Made by a program: the position numbers and the translations under genes
In this document: piece by piece, positions 1 through 6,986 of the stretch
Position numbering within the stretch: position 1 is the stretch's first letter
Layout: every line of letters begins with the position of its first letter
Origin: an uncultured Bacteroidota bacterium
Lineage (GTDB): Bacteria > Bacteroidota > Bacteroidia > B-17B0 > Aurantibacillaceae
Length of the DNA stretch: 9,425 nt
Reading direction: 5' to 3'
Assembly: GCA_903923915.1 (NCBI GenBank)
Contig: CAIXZI010000479.1
Coordinates: 1-9,425, forward strand
Notes under the pieces: model-generated
What the model was told of the DNA's origin: nothing
Databases searched by the model: none
What the model saw: only the letters and a program-made list of their open reading frames with translations

Positions 1-536
1 AGGCATCTTTTGTTGGATATTTTCCGGCAGAGAAACCTTTATACACGTGCATAGTTGTTATCAATTCTCCATCTAACGGAACATACTACGGTGCTTTGGT
101 TGCAGGGCCTGTATTTAAAGAAGTTGCTGAAAAAGTTTATTCAAACTCATTAGATTTTCAAACAGAAATTAATACAGGTAAAAAACCTTTGTTGAGCAAT
201 GCACCTGAAATGATCAAAGGCAAAAAGCAAGATTTAGATTATGTGTTAGCTGACTTAAATATTCCATTTACAAATTCAACAACAGAGTCTAATTGGATTT
301 CAAATTCTAAAAGCGATTCAACAAAAATTACGTTGCAAGGTGTTGATTTAGAAACGCAATTAAAAAAAGGTATGGTGCCAAATCTTCAGGGTTTATCGGC
401 TAAAGACGCATTATTTCTTTTAGAAAATAATGGCTTAAATGTCAAGCTGCAAGGTTTCGGCGCAGTAAAAAAACAATCATTAGAAGCAGGAACAAAATTT
501 TTTAAAGGATCCCAAATCGTTTTAACATTAGGCTAA
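1..536 (+). CDS. ftsI: Septal peptidoglycan transpeptidase FtsI (PBP3 type) with C-terminal PASTA domain, 3' part only
   Basis: This is the C-terminal 177 codons of a class B penicillin-binding protein; the reading frame enters from the left edge, with the first full codon at base 3. FtsI crosslinks septal peptidoglycan on the outer face of the inner membrane, working with FtsW. The visible part begins at the end of the transpeptidase fold: 'ASFVGYFPAEKP', then 'VVINSP', then 'YYGALVAGPVFKEVAEKVY', the usual closing segment of FtsI-type domains. The catalytic SXXK, SXN and KTG motifs lie upstream of the window. A linker follows with a weak PASTA-like stretch ('GKKQDLDYVLADLNIPF', about 216-266), then a clear PASTA domain at about 369-533 ('MVPNLQGLSAKDALFLLENNGL' region through 'KGSQIVLTLG'). 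The TTG at 96 is internal and is not the start. The TAA stop shares its last A with the murE ATG. The assignment as FtsI rather than another class B PBP rests on its place directly before murE. Confidence 0.93.
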   Translation, partial: ASFVGYFPAEKPLYTCIVVINSPSNGTYYGALVAGPVFKEVAEKVYSNSLDFQTEINTGKKPLLSNAPEMIKGKKQDLDYVLADLNIPFTNSTTESNWISNSKSDSTKITLQGVDLETQLKKGMVPNLQGLSAKDALFLLENNGLNVKLQGFGAVKKQSLEAGTKFFKGSQIVLTLG

Positions 537-1999
537 TGCGTTTATTAACTGACATACTTTATAAAGCAGGATTAGAAGAAATAATCGGCACAACCAATGT
601 GGCTGTGTCTTGCATTACATTTGATTCTCGCAAAATAAAAAAAGATTGTTTGTTCATTGCTGTAAAAGGTACTGCGGTTGATGGTCATAATTTTATTACA
701 CAAGCCATTGAAATGGGCGCTATCGCTATTGTTTGCGAAGAGCTTCCTGAAACAAGATTAGAAAATATTACCTACGTAAAAGTTAAGAATGCAACCTATG
801 CTTTAGGAATTATTGCTGCTAACTTTTATGATAATCCTTCTCAAAAATTAAAATTAGTTGGTGTTACAGGCACTAATGGAAAAACTACAACCGTAACACT
901 TTTATACAATCTTTTTAAATCCTTGGGTTATACAGTTGGATTATTATCTACTGTAAAAAATAAAATTCATAACGAAGAAGTTGTTGCTACTCACACAACG
1001 CCTGATGCTATTTCTTTAAACGAATTGCTGAACAAAATGCTTGAAAAGGGCTGTCAGTATGTGTTTATGGAAGTGAGTTCCCATGCTATTGTCCAACATC
1101 GCGTAACAGGTATAACTTTTGCAGGTGGAGTTTTCACTAACATCACGCATGACCATTTAGATTATCATAAAACTTTTGACGAATACATCAAAGCTAAAAA
1201 AACGTTCTTCGATCATTTACCGGAAGAAGCATTCGCATTAACTAATAAAGATGACGCTAACGGAATGGTTATGTTGCAAAACACGAAAGCAACTCGTGTT
1301 ACGTATGCACTTAAATCTCCGGCCGATCATAAATGCCGTATTGTAGAAAATCATTTGAATGGCTTGTTATTGAATATTGATAACAAAGAAGTCTGGGTAA
1401 AATTAATCGGGCAGTTCAATGCATATAATGTGCTTGCAGTTTATACCACGGCGGTTTTATTAAAGCAAGATGCTACTAATATTCTTACTGCGCTTAGCGC
1501 GCTTAATTCTGTTGAAGGAAGATTTCAATATTTAAAATCAGAAAACGGCATCATTGGTATTGTTGATTATGCGCATACACCTGATGCATTGAAAAATGTG
1601 TTGGAAACTATTAAAGGAATTCGTACAGGTAATGAACAGGTGATAACCCTTGCCGGTTGCGGTGGAGATAGGGATGCAGCTAAGCGTCCGGTTATGGCAA
1701 AAATTGCTTGTCAGTTTAGTAACAAGGTTATCCTTACAGCTGATAATCCGCGCAGCGAAGACCCTGAAGAAATTTTAAATCAAATGCAAAAAGGTATCGA
1801 CCCTGTTGATGCTAAAAAAACATTACGTATTACGGATAGAAAAGAAGCGATAAGAACCGCAATCTCTCTGGCAAAACCAGGCGATATTATTTTAATTGCC
1901 GGTAAAGGGCACGAAAAATATCAGGAGATAAAAGGCGTGAAACATCCATTTGATGATTTTGAAATTTTAAAAGAAACCTTTAAAACACTTAACGCATAA
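536..1999 (+). CDS. murE: UDP-MurNAc-L-Ala-D-Glu:meso-diaminopimelate ligase MurE
   Basis: This cytoplasmic ATP-dependent ligase adds the third amino acid of the peptidoglycan stem peptide. At 487 residues it has the normal family length and all three Mur ligase domains. The N-terminal UDP-substrate domain contains '[17 protein letters not shown]' (29-45). The central ATPase domain has the P-loop TGTNGKTTT (111-119), THTTPD (152-157), EVSSHA (179-184) and [11 protein letters not shown] (201-211). The likely carbamylated lysine is K221 in 'YIKAKK'. The C-terminal domain has DYAHTPD (344-350), GCGGDRD (374-380), DNPR (403-406) and GKGHE (456-460). In characterised MurE enzymes DNPR marks meso-diaminopimelate rather than lysine specificity, so a DAP-type wall is inferred. 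The ATG at 536 overlaps the ftsI stop by one base and the TAA at 1997-1999 overlaps the mraY ATG by one base, so translation is probably coupled on both sides. Confidence 0.97.
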   Translation: MRLLTDILYKAGLEEIIGTTNVAVSCITFDSRKIKKDCLFIAVKGTAVDGHNFITQAIEMGAIAIVCEELPETRLENITYVKVKNATYALGIIAANFYDNPSQKLKLVGVTGTNGKTTTVTLLYNLFKSLGYTVGLLSTVKNKIHNEEVVATHTTPDAISLNELLNKMLEKGCQYVFMEVSSHAIVQHRVTGITFAGGVFTNITHDHLDYHKTFDEYIKAKKTFFDHLPEEAFALTNKDDANGMVMLQNTKATRVTYALKSPADHKCRIVENHLNGLLLNIDNKEVWVKLIGQFNAYNVLAVYTTAVLLKQDATNILTALSALNSVEGRFQYLKSENGIIGIVDYAHTPDALKNVLETIKGIRTGNEQVITLAGCGGDRDAAKRPVMAKIACQFSNKVILTADNPRSEDPEEILNQMQKGIDPVDAKKTLRITDRKEAIRTAISLAKPGDIILIAGKGHEKYQEIKGVKHPFDDFEILKETFKTLNA

Positions 2000-3267
2000 T
2001 GTTTTATTATTTGTTTACATGGCTTCACAGAGCCTTCGATTTTCCGGGTGCAGGTGTGTTTCAATACATCTCGTTTCGCGCGGCCATGGCGGTAATTACA
2101 TCGTTGATTATCTCTATGATGTTTGGTGGACGCATCATCGAATTTATTCGCAGTAAACAAATTGGAGAAACCATTCGCGATTTAGGTTTAGCAGGTGAAA
2201 AACAAAAAGCAGGTACTCCGACTATGGGCGGTTTAATTATTCTGGCAGCCATTATCATTCCTACTTTATTATTTGCAAAACTTCATAACGTATATATCAT
2301 GTTAATGTTGGTATCTACGGTGTGGCTTGGTTTAATTGGGTTTTTAGACGATTATATTAAAGTATTCAAAAAAAATAAAGAGGGCTTACAAGGTAAATTT
2401 AAAGTGATAGGACAAATTGGTATTGGATTAATTGTTGGTGTTACGCTTTATTTTAATCCGGAAGTTACCGTTAAAGAACGTGTTTATTCAAGCGGTTCAA
2501 AATCTACTTCTATTGATATGGCTTTGAGTCAAGGTAACGAATACAAAGCACCTAAGTATGCAATTGAAGAAACTAAAACATTAAAAACAACCATTCCTTT
2601 TGTAAAAAACAATGAGTTTGATTACAATAATTTAATCGGATGGGTTTGTAACGATTGCAATAAATGGGGATGGATAATTTTTATTCCAATTGTGATCATC
2701 ATTGTAACGGCCGTTTCTAACGGTGCAAACTTAACAGATGGCATGGATGGCCTGGCAACAGGTACCTCGGCTATTATTGGTACAACACTTGGCATCCTTG
2801 CCTACGTATCAGGTAATATGGTCTTTGCAGATTATCTCAATATCATGTACATACCCAACTCGGGCGAGCTCGTAATTTTTATTGCAGCATTTGTTGGTGC
2901 TTGCATTGGTTTCCTTTGGTATAACTCATATCCTGCGCAAGTTTTTATGGGAGATACGGGAAGTCTTGCACTTGGCGGAATCATTGCTGTATTCGCTATC
3001 GCTATTCGTAAAGAACTTTTAATTCCTATTCTATGCGGAATATTTTTAGTAGAAAATCTTTCGGTTGTGATGCAGGTGTTTGTTTTCAAGATCAGAAAAA
3101 AACAACACGGTTTAGAGTACGCAAAAACACATCGTTTATTTAGAATGGCGCCGCTTCATCACCATTATCACAAAGGTGGTTTACACGAATCAAAAATTGT
3201 TTCCCGCTTTTGGATCATCGGAATTATGTTGGCCATATTAACTATTGTAACCTTGAAATTAAGGTAG
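1999..3267 (+). CDS. mraY: Phospho-N-acetylmuramoyl-pentapeptide transferase MraY (lipid I synthase)
   Basis: This integral membrane enzyme transfers phospho-MurNAc-pentapeptide from UDP to undecaprenyl phosphate, giving lipid I. The 422-residue protein shows the family signatures in order: [13 protein letters not shown] (66-78), GFLDDYIK with the aspartate pair D117/D118, [10 protein letters not shown] (244-253), [12 protein letters not shown] (316-327) and the histidine cluster [12 protein letters not shown] (383-394). About ten hydrophobic helices can be picked out. It is roughly 60 residues longer than the 360-residue E. coli enzyme. The extra length is a polar segment at about 153-222, between the helix after the DD motif and the helix before NLTDG, and includes CNDC (217-220). 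Standard MraY topology would put it in the periplasm. From memory, Bacteroidota MraY proteins are typically of this length, so the insert is probably lineage-wide. The ATG overlaps the murE stop and the TAG overlaps the murD GTG, each by one base. Confidence 0.97.
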   Translation: MFYYLFTWLHRAFDFPGAGVFQYISFRAAMAVITSLIISMMFGGRIIEFIRSKQIGETIRDLGLAGEKQKAGTPTMGGLIILAAIIIPTLLFAKLHNVYIMLMLVSTVWLGLIGFLDDYIKVFKKNKEGLQGKFKVIGQIGIGLIVGVTLYFNPEVTVKERVYSSGSKSTSIDMALSQGNEYKAPKYAIEETKTLKTTIPFVKNNEFDYNNLIGWVCNDCNKWGWIIFIPIVIIIVTAVSNGANLTDGMDGLATGTSAIIGTTLGILAYVSGNMVFADYLNIMYIPNSGELVIFIAAFVGACIGFLWYNSYPAQVFMGDTGSLALGGIIAVFAIAIRKELLIPILCGIFLVENLSVVMQVFVFKIRKKQHGLEYAKTHRLFRMAPLHHHYHKGGLHESKIVSRFWIIGIMLAILTIVTLKLR

Positions 3268-4607
3268 TGGAAAAACGCATTGTCATATTAGGTAGCGGAG
3301 AAAGCGGCGTGGGTGCGGCTATCCTGGCGCAAGCTAAGGGCTTTGATGTATTTGTTTCCGACAAAGGAGAGATCAAAGAACAATACAAATCTGTTTTACA
3401 AGAAAAAAATATTGCGTTTGAAGAAGGTTTTCATACCGAAGAAAAAATATTAAATGCAAGCGAAATTATTAAAAGTCCGGGCATACCTGATAAAGCAGAC
3501 TTAGTAAAAAAAGCAAGAGCAAAAGGCATCAACGTTATTTCTGAAATTGAATTTGCAGGACGTTATACAAATGCAAAAAAGATTTGCATAACAGGTAGTA
3601 ATGGTAAAACCACTACTACTATGCTTACTTATCATATACTTACCAATGCCGGCTACAACGTAGGTTTGGCAGGTAATGTAGGTAAGAGTTTTGCATGGCA
3701 GGTGGCTACAGAAAATTTTGATTACTACGTTATTGAGTTAAGCAGTTTTCAATTAGATGGCATGTATGATTTTAAAGCAGACATCGCCATCCTTTTAAAT
3801 ATTACACCCGATCATTTAGATAGATACGAATATAAGTTTGAGAATTACGCGTTGTCAAAATTGCGCATTGCGCAAAACCAAACAGCGGATAACGCATTTA
3901 TTTATTGCGTAGACGATGAAGGCATCATGCAGTATTTGGAACAAGTAAATCCTAAAGCAAAACGCTATCCTTTTTCTATCAAACAAAAAATTGAACAAGA
4001 AGGAGCCTATTTAACTGAAAACGAAATAACCATAAATATAAACCAAAACCCTATAACCATGACCATAGAACAATTAGCCCTGCAAGGAAAACACAATGTG
4101 TACAATTCAATGGCGTCTGCAATTGCAGCACGTTTAGTTGATGTACGTAAAGAAAACGTTCGCGAAAGCCTGAGCGATTTTGTAAATGTAGAACACCGTT
4201 TAGAAGTTGTTGCAACAATCAACGGTATTGAATTCATCAACGATTCAAAAGCTACAAACATTAACTCAGTATGGTATGCTTTAGAAAGCATGACTAAACC
4301 CGTAGTGCTTATTATGGGTGGTGTTGATAAAGGAAATGATTACACACAATTGTATGATTTAGTAAAAGATAAAGTTAAAGCCATCGTTTGTTTAGGTGTT
4401 GATAATGCAAAAATTATCGAAAACTTTTCTTCGGCAGTTGAAACCATTGTTGAAGCACAATCTATGCACGAAGCAGTTTCTTACTCATATAAATTGGGTA
4501 AAAAAGGTGATGCCGTTTTATTATCACCGGCATGCGCAAGTTTTGATTTATTTAAAAACTACGAAGACCGTGGTTCTCAGTTTAAAGGTTCAGTTCGTTC
4601 ACTTTAA
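3267..4607 (+). CDS. murD: UDP-N-acetylmuramoyl-L-alanine:D-glutamate ligase MurD
   Basis: This cytoplasmic ligase adds D-glutamate to UDP-MurNAc-L-Ala. I place the start at the GTG at 3267, giving 446 residues beginning '[16 protein letters not shown]', the Rossmann-like UDP-binding motif expected within the first residues of MurD. A start at 3210 is possible in frame but would add 19 non-homologous residues read from inside mraY. Numbered from the GTG, visible motifs are SPGIP (70-74), P-loop TGSNGKTTT (109-117), ELSSFQLD (157-164), NITPDHLDRY (178-187), K198 in 'YALSKLR' as the likely carbamylated lysine, GKHNVYN (274-280), HRLE (310-313), NDSKATN (325-331) and the MurD C-terminal signature SPACASFDLF (420-429) followed by EDRG. 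The GTG overlaps the mraY TAG by one base (TAGTG), continuing the coupling seen at the two previous junctions. Its TAA stop is 9 bases before the ftsW start, in the same reading frame. Confidence 0.96.
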   Translation: MEKRIVILGSGESGVGAAILAQAKGFDVFVSDKGEIKEQYKSVLQEKNIAFEEGFHTEEKILNASEIIKSPGIPDKADLVKKARAKGINVISEIEFAGRYTNAKKICITGSNGKTTTTMLTYHILTNAGYNVGLAGNVGKSFAWQVATENFDYYVIELSSFQLDGMYDFKADIAILLNITPDHLDRYEYKFENYALSKLRIAQNQTADNAFIYCVDDEGIMQYLEQVNPKAKRYPFSIKQKIEQEGAYLTENEITININQNPITMTIEQLALQGKHNVYNSMASAIAARLVDVRKENVRESLSDFVNVEHRLEVVATINGIEFINDSKATNINSVWYALESMTKPVVLIMGGVDKGNDYTQLYDLVKDKVKAIVCLGVDNAKIIENFSSAVETIVEAQSMHEAVSYSYKLGKKGDAVLLSPACASFDLFKNYEDRGSQFKGSVRSL

Positions 4608-4616
4608 AATCTTAAA

Positions 4617-5798
4617 TTGAAACTAACTAATTATATAAAAGGCGATCGCGTTATTTGGATGGTGGTATTTTTACTAACCATTGTATCTATCTTGGTAGTG
4701 TACAGCTCAAGTAACGCACTGGCACAAAAGTCAAAAGGTGGTAATACAGAGTATTTCCTTATAAAACATACGATGATATGTTTAATGGGATTTGTAATTA
4801 TGTATCTCGTACATAAATTTAATTACAAAATATTCTCGCGTTTATCACAGGTTGGTTTAATTGTAGCCATTCCACTTTTATTGTTTACGTTACTAAAAGG
4901 TGTTAGTGCAGGCGAGGCAAATCGCTGGTTAGAAATTCCGGGTATTGGTTTAACCTTTCAAACCTCCGATTTTGCAAAGCTCGCACTCATTGTTTTTGTA
5001 GCACGTATGTTAACTATTAAAGAAAATCAGTTAGGTGATTTTAAAGTTATTCTAAAATCTATACTTCTTCCTGTAAGCATCATTTGTGCCTTAATTTTTC
5101 CTGCAAACTTTTCTACCGCGGCCTTATTATTTTTTACTTGTTTGCTTATTATGTTTGTTGGCAGAGTTCCATTAAAATTTATTGGGGCCATTGTTGGCGC
5201 AGGCTTATTATTGGGCATACTTTTTGGAACCGTTATTTATGTAAAGCCCGATATTATGCGTCGTGGTGCAACATGGAAAGCACGTATAGAGAATTTCGTT
5301 AACGGAGATTCTCAAAGTAATTATCAGTCAGAGCAGGCAAAAATTGCCGTTGCACGCGGCTATGGTTTTGGGGTTGGCCCGGGCAACAGCACACAGCGTA
5401 ATTTTTTACCACAAGCAGCGTCTGATTTTATTTATGCAATTATTATAGAAGAGTATGGTTCTTTCATGGGCTTATCGCTTTTGTTTTTATACCTGATATT
5501 ATTTTTCAGATCAATTCGCATTTTACGAAAGGCAGAAAAAACCTTTGGCGGCTTATTGGCCGTTGGTTTAAGTTTTAGTCTTGTTTTTCAGGCAATGATA
5601 AACATGGCGGTTGCCGTAAATTTATTTCCGGTAACAGGGCAGCCGCTTCCATTAGTCAGCATGGGCGGTACATCTATTTGGTTTACCAGTATTTCTGTGG
5701 GCATTATCTTAAGTGTTAGTCGCGAAGTTTACGATAACGATAGTAAAGAAAAAACTGAAGATATAACAGAGGAAGGAGGCGAACTTGTCACGGCTTAA
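4617..5798 (+). CDS. ftsW: Septal peptidoglycan glycosyltransferase FtsW (SEDS family)
   Basis: FtsW is a multi-pass membrane polymerase that strings lipid II into glycan at the division site, with FtsI as its transpeptidase partner. The 393-residue protein has about ten hydrophobic helices. SEDS signatures present are VYSSSNALA (29-37), NRWLEIPGIGLTFQTSDFAKLALI (102-125), PANFSTAALL (162-171, in place of the more common P-D/E-x-G-T-A), the periplasmic loop GFGVGPGNSTQRNFLPQAASDFIYAIIIEEYG (250-281) and LPLVSMGGTS (344-353). D270 in 'ASDF' aligns with the essential E. coli FtsW D297. The tail after 370 is acidic and polar. The start is the TTG at 4617: the murD stop lies just upstream in the same frame, and the first ATG (4659) would cut into the first membrane helix. 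No Shine-Dalgarno site is visible before this TTG; the upstream bases are A/T-rich, as is usual in Bacteroidota. RodA is the alternative, but position between murD and murG favours FtsW. Confidence 0.94.
   Translation: MKLTNYIKGDRVIWMVVFLLTIVSILVVYSSSNALAQKSKGGNTEYFLIKHTMICLMGFVIMYLVHKFNYKIFSRLSQVGLIVAIPLLLFTLLKGVSAGEANRWLEIPGIGLTFQTSDFAKLALIVFVARMLTIKENQLGDFKVILKSILLPVSIICALIFPANFSTAALLFFTCLLIMFVGRVPLKFIGAIVGAGLLLGILFGTVIYVKPDIMRRGATWKARIENFVNGDSQSNYQSEQAKIAVARGYGFGVGPGNSTQRNFLPQAASDFIYAIIIEEYGSFMGLSLLFLYLILFFRSIRILRKAEKTFGGLLAVGLSFSLVFQAMINMAVAVNLFPVTGQPLPLVSMGGTSIWFTSISVGIILSVSREVYDNDSKEKTEDITEEGGELVTA
5773..5779 (+). promoter_or_regulatory. Strong Shine-Dalgarno site for murG (AAGGAGG)
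   Basis: AAGGAGG lies 5 bases before the murG TTG, inside the last codons of ftsW (its Glu-Glu-Gly-Gly stretch). It is a full match to the canonical anti-Shine-Dalgarno complement. No comparable site precedes the other starts in this window. Together with the in-frame stop at 5764-5766 it fixes the TTG at 5785 as the start of murG. The purine run could partly reflect Glu/Gly codons, so function is inferred. Confidence 0.65.
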
Positions 5799-6915
5799 AG
5801 TTATATTAAGTGGTGGTGGCACAGGCGGACATATATTTCCGGCGGTGGCTATTGCTAACCAAATAAAAAAACAAGTGCCCGATGCAGATATTTTATTTGT
5901 GGGTGCCGAGGGCAGAATGGAAATGGAAAAAGTTCCGGCTGCGGGTTATAAAATTATAGGCCTTTGGATAAGTGGTTTACAACGCAAGCTTACGCTATCA
6001 AATTTATCTTTTCCGTTTAAAGTTATTTCAAGTTTACTAAAAGCCCGCAAAATACTAAACGATTTTAAACCTGATGTGGTTATAGGTACTGGTGGTTATG
6101 CAAGCGGGCCCATGCTTCGGGCGGCTTCTTCAAAAGGTATTGCCACGTTAATTCAAGAACAAAATTCGTACCCGGGCATTACCAATAAAATTCTTTCAAA
6201 AAAAGTAAGCAAAATTTGTGTGGCTTATGAAGGCATGGATAAATTCTTCCCGAAAGAAAAAATTATTCTTACCGGTAACCCAGTTCGACAAGATTTACAA
6301 CAAGTAGCCGATAAAAGAGAAGAAGGCTTGAAGTTTTTCAATTTAGATGGAAACAAAAAAATAATTTTAGTGGTTGGTGGTAGTCTTGGTGCTAAAGGCA
6401 TTAACGAGGCTATGGGTAAAGGTTTGCAACAATTGGCTGATAATAATATTCAGTTGGTTTGGCAAACGGGTAAAATTTATATAGAGACTGCCAAGCAACA
6501 AACAGCGCCTTTTGCTGATAAAAATATTAAAGCAGTTGATTTTATAACACGTATGGATTTGGCTTATGCCATTGCAGATGTGGTGGTTTCTCGTGCAGGT
6601 GCAGGTGCAATTTCAGAGTTATGTATCGTGCAAAAGCCTTCTATTTTTATTCCTTTACCTACCGCAGCAGAAGATCATCAGACAAAAAATGCCATGTCGC
6701 TGGTAAATAAAAATGCAGCCATTTTAGTAAAAGATGTAGAGGCTCAAAGTAAATTGGTAAACGAAGCGGTAAAATTAATTACCGATAATGCAAAGCAACA
6801 AGAGCTGAAACAAAACATGGCAAAGCTTGCCTTACCAAACGCTGCAGAAGTTATTACAAATGAAGTTTTAAAATTAGTACACCCCTCTAAATCTCCCCAA
6901 AGGGGAGGCTTGTAG
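5785..6915 (+). CDS. murG: UDP-GlcNAc:lipid I N-acetylglucosaminyltransferase MurG (lipid II synthase)
   Basis: MurG is a GT28-family, GT-B fold enzyme on the inner face of the cytoplasmic membrane that adds GlcNAc to lipid I to make lipid II. The 376 residues include the N-domain glycine-rich loop GGGTGGHIFPA (10-20), GTGGYASGP (101-109), EQNSYPGITN (125-134), the linker region LTGNPVR (162-168), the second glycine loop GGSLGAKGIN (198-207), SRAGAGAISE (269-278) and the donor-binding segment PLPTAAEDHQTKNA (290-303). The start is TTG at 5785, overlapping ftsW by 14 bases; it is the only start after the in-frame stop at 5764 and gives the motif at its expected N-terminal place. The normal helix ends near 'EVLKLV' (360-365). 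The last 11 residues (HPSKSPQRGGL) and the TAG are encoded by the repeat element at 6881-6986 and look like an acquired tail. Confidence 0.96.
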   Translation: MSRLKVILSGGGTGGHIFPAVAIANQIKKQVPDADILFVGAEGRMEMEKVPAAGYKIIGLWISGLQRKLTLSNLSFPFKVISSLLKARKILNDFKPDVVIGTGGYASGPMLRAASSKGIATLIQEQNSYPGITNKILSKKVSKICVAYEGMDKFFPKEKIILTGNPVRQDLQQVADKREEGLKFFNLDGNKKIILVVGGSLGAKGINEAMGKGLQQLADNNIQLVWQTGKIYIETAKQQTAPFADKNIKAVDFITRMDLAYAIADVVVSRAGAGAISELCIVQKPSIFIPLPTAAEDHQTKNAMSLVNKNAAILVKDVEAQSKLVNEAVKLITDNAKQQELKQNMAKLALPNAAEVITNEVLKLVHPSKSPQRGGL

Positions 6916-6986
6916 ATTTATGAATGATGATAAAAACATACACAGTCCTGCAACACCCTTCCCTTCGGGGAGGGATGGGGAGGGGT
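6881..6986 (+). repeat. GC-rich palindromic element with terminal inverted repeats spanning the murG/murC junction
   Basis: The ends are imperfect inverted repeats: ACCCCTCTAAATCTCCCC (6881-6898) and GGGGAGGGATGGGGAGGGGT (6967-6986). The outer 7 bases (ACCCCTC/GAGGGGT) are perfectly complementary. Each end also folds on itself. Hairpin 1 is CTCCCC-AAA-GGGGAG (6893-6907), with outer arms TAAAT/ATTTA (6888-6892 and 6916-6920). Hairpin 2 is CCTTCCC-TTCG-GGGAGGG (6957-6974), with one G-T wobble and a C(UUCG)G tetraloop in RNA. The interior (about 6921-6955) is ordinary AT-rich sequence. The element holds the last 11 murG codons, the murG stop, the murC ATG and murC codons up to about 22. Two inverted GC-rich hairpins joined by a spacer resemble a REP doublet or a small non-autonomous element. 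From memory, similar 'CCCCTCTAAATCTCCCC...GGGGAG' sequences recur in many Bacteroidota genomes; I could not check this. Confidence 0.7.

Noticed and set aside
3210..3266. Longer murD reading frame starting inside mraY
   Set aside because: The added 19 residues are read from mraY coding sequence in another frame and precede the Rossmann motif that normally opens MurD; the GTG at 3267 fits family length and the overlap pattern.
4642..4649. GCGATCGC palindrome early in ftsW
   Set aside because: Single occurrence inside coding sequence; an 8-base palindrome is not significant alone.
6893..6907. CRISPR-like or transcription attenuator reading of the murG-end hairpin
   Set aside because: There is one palindrome pair and no regular repeat-spacer series, and no U-run follows; a REP-like element explains it better.
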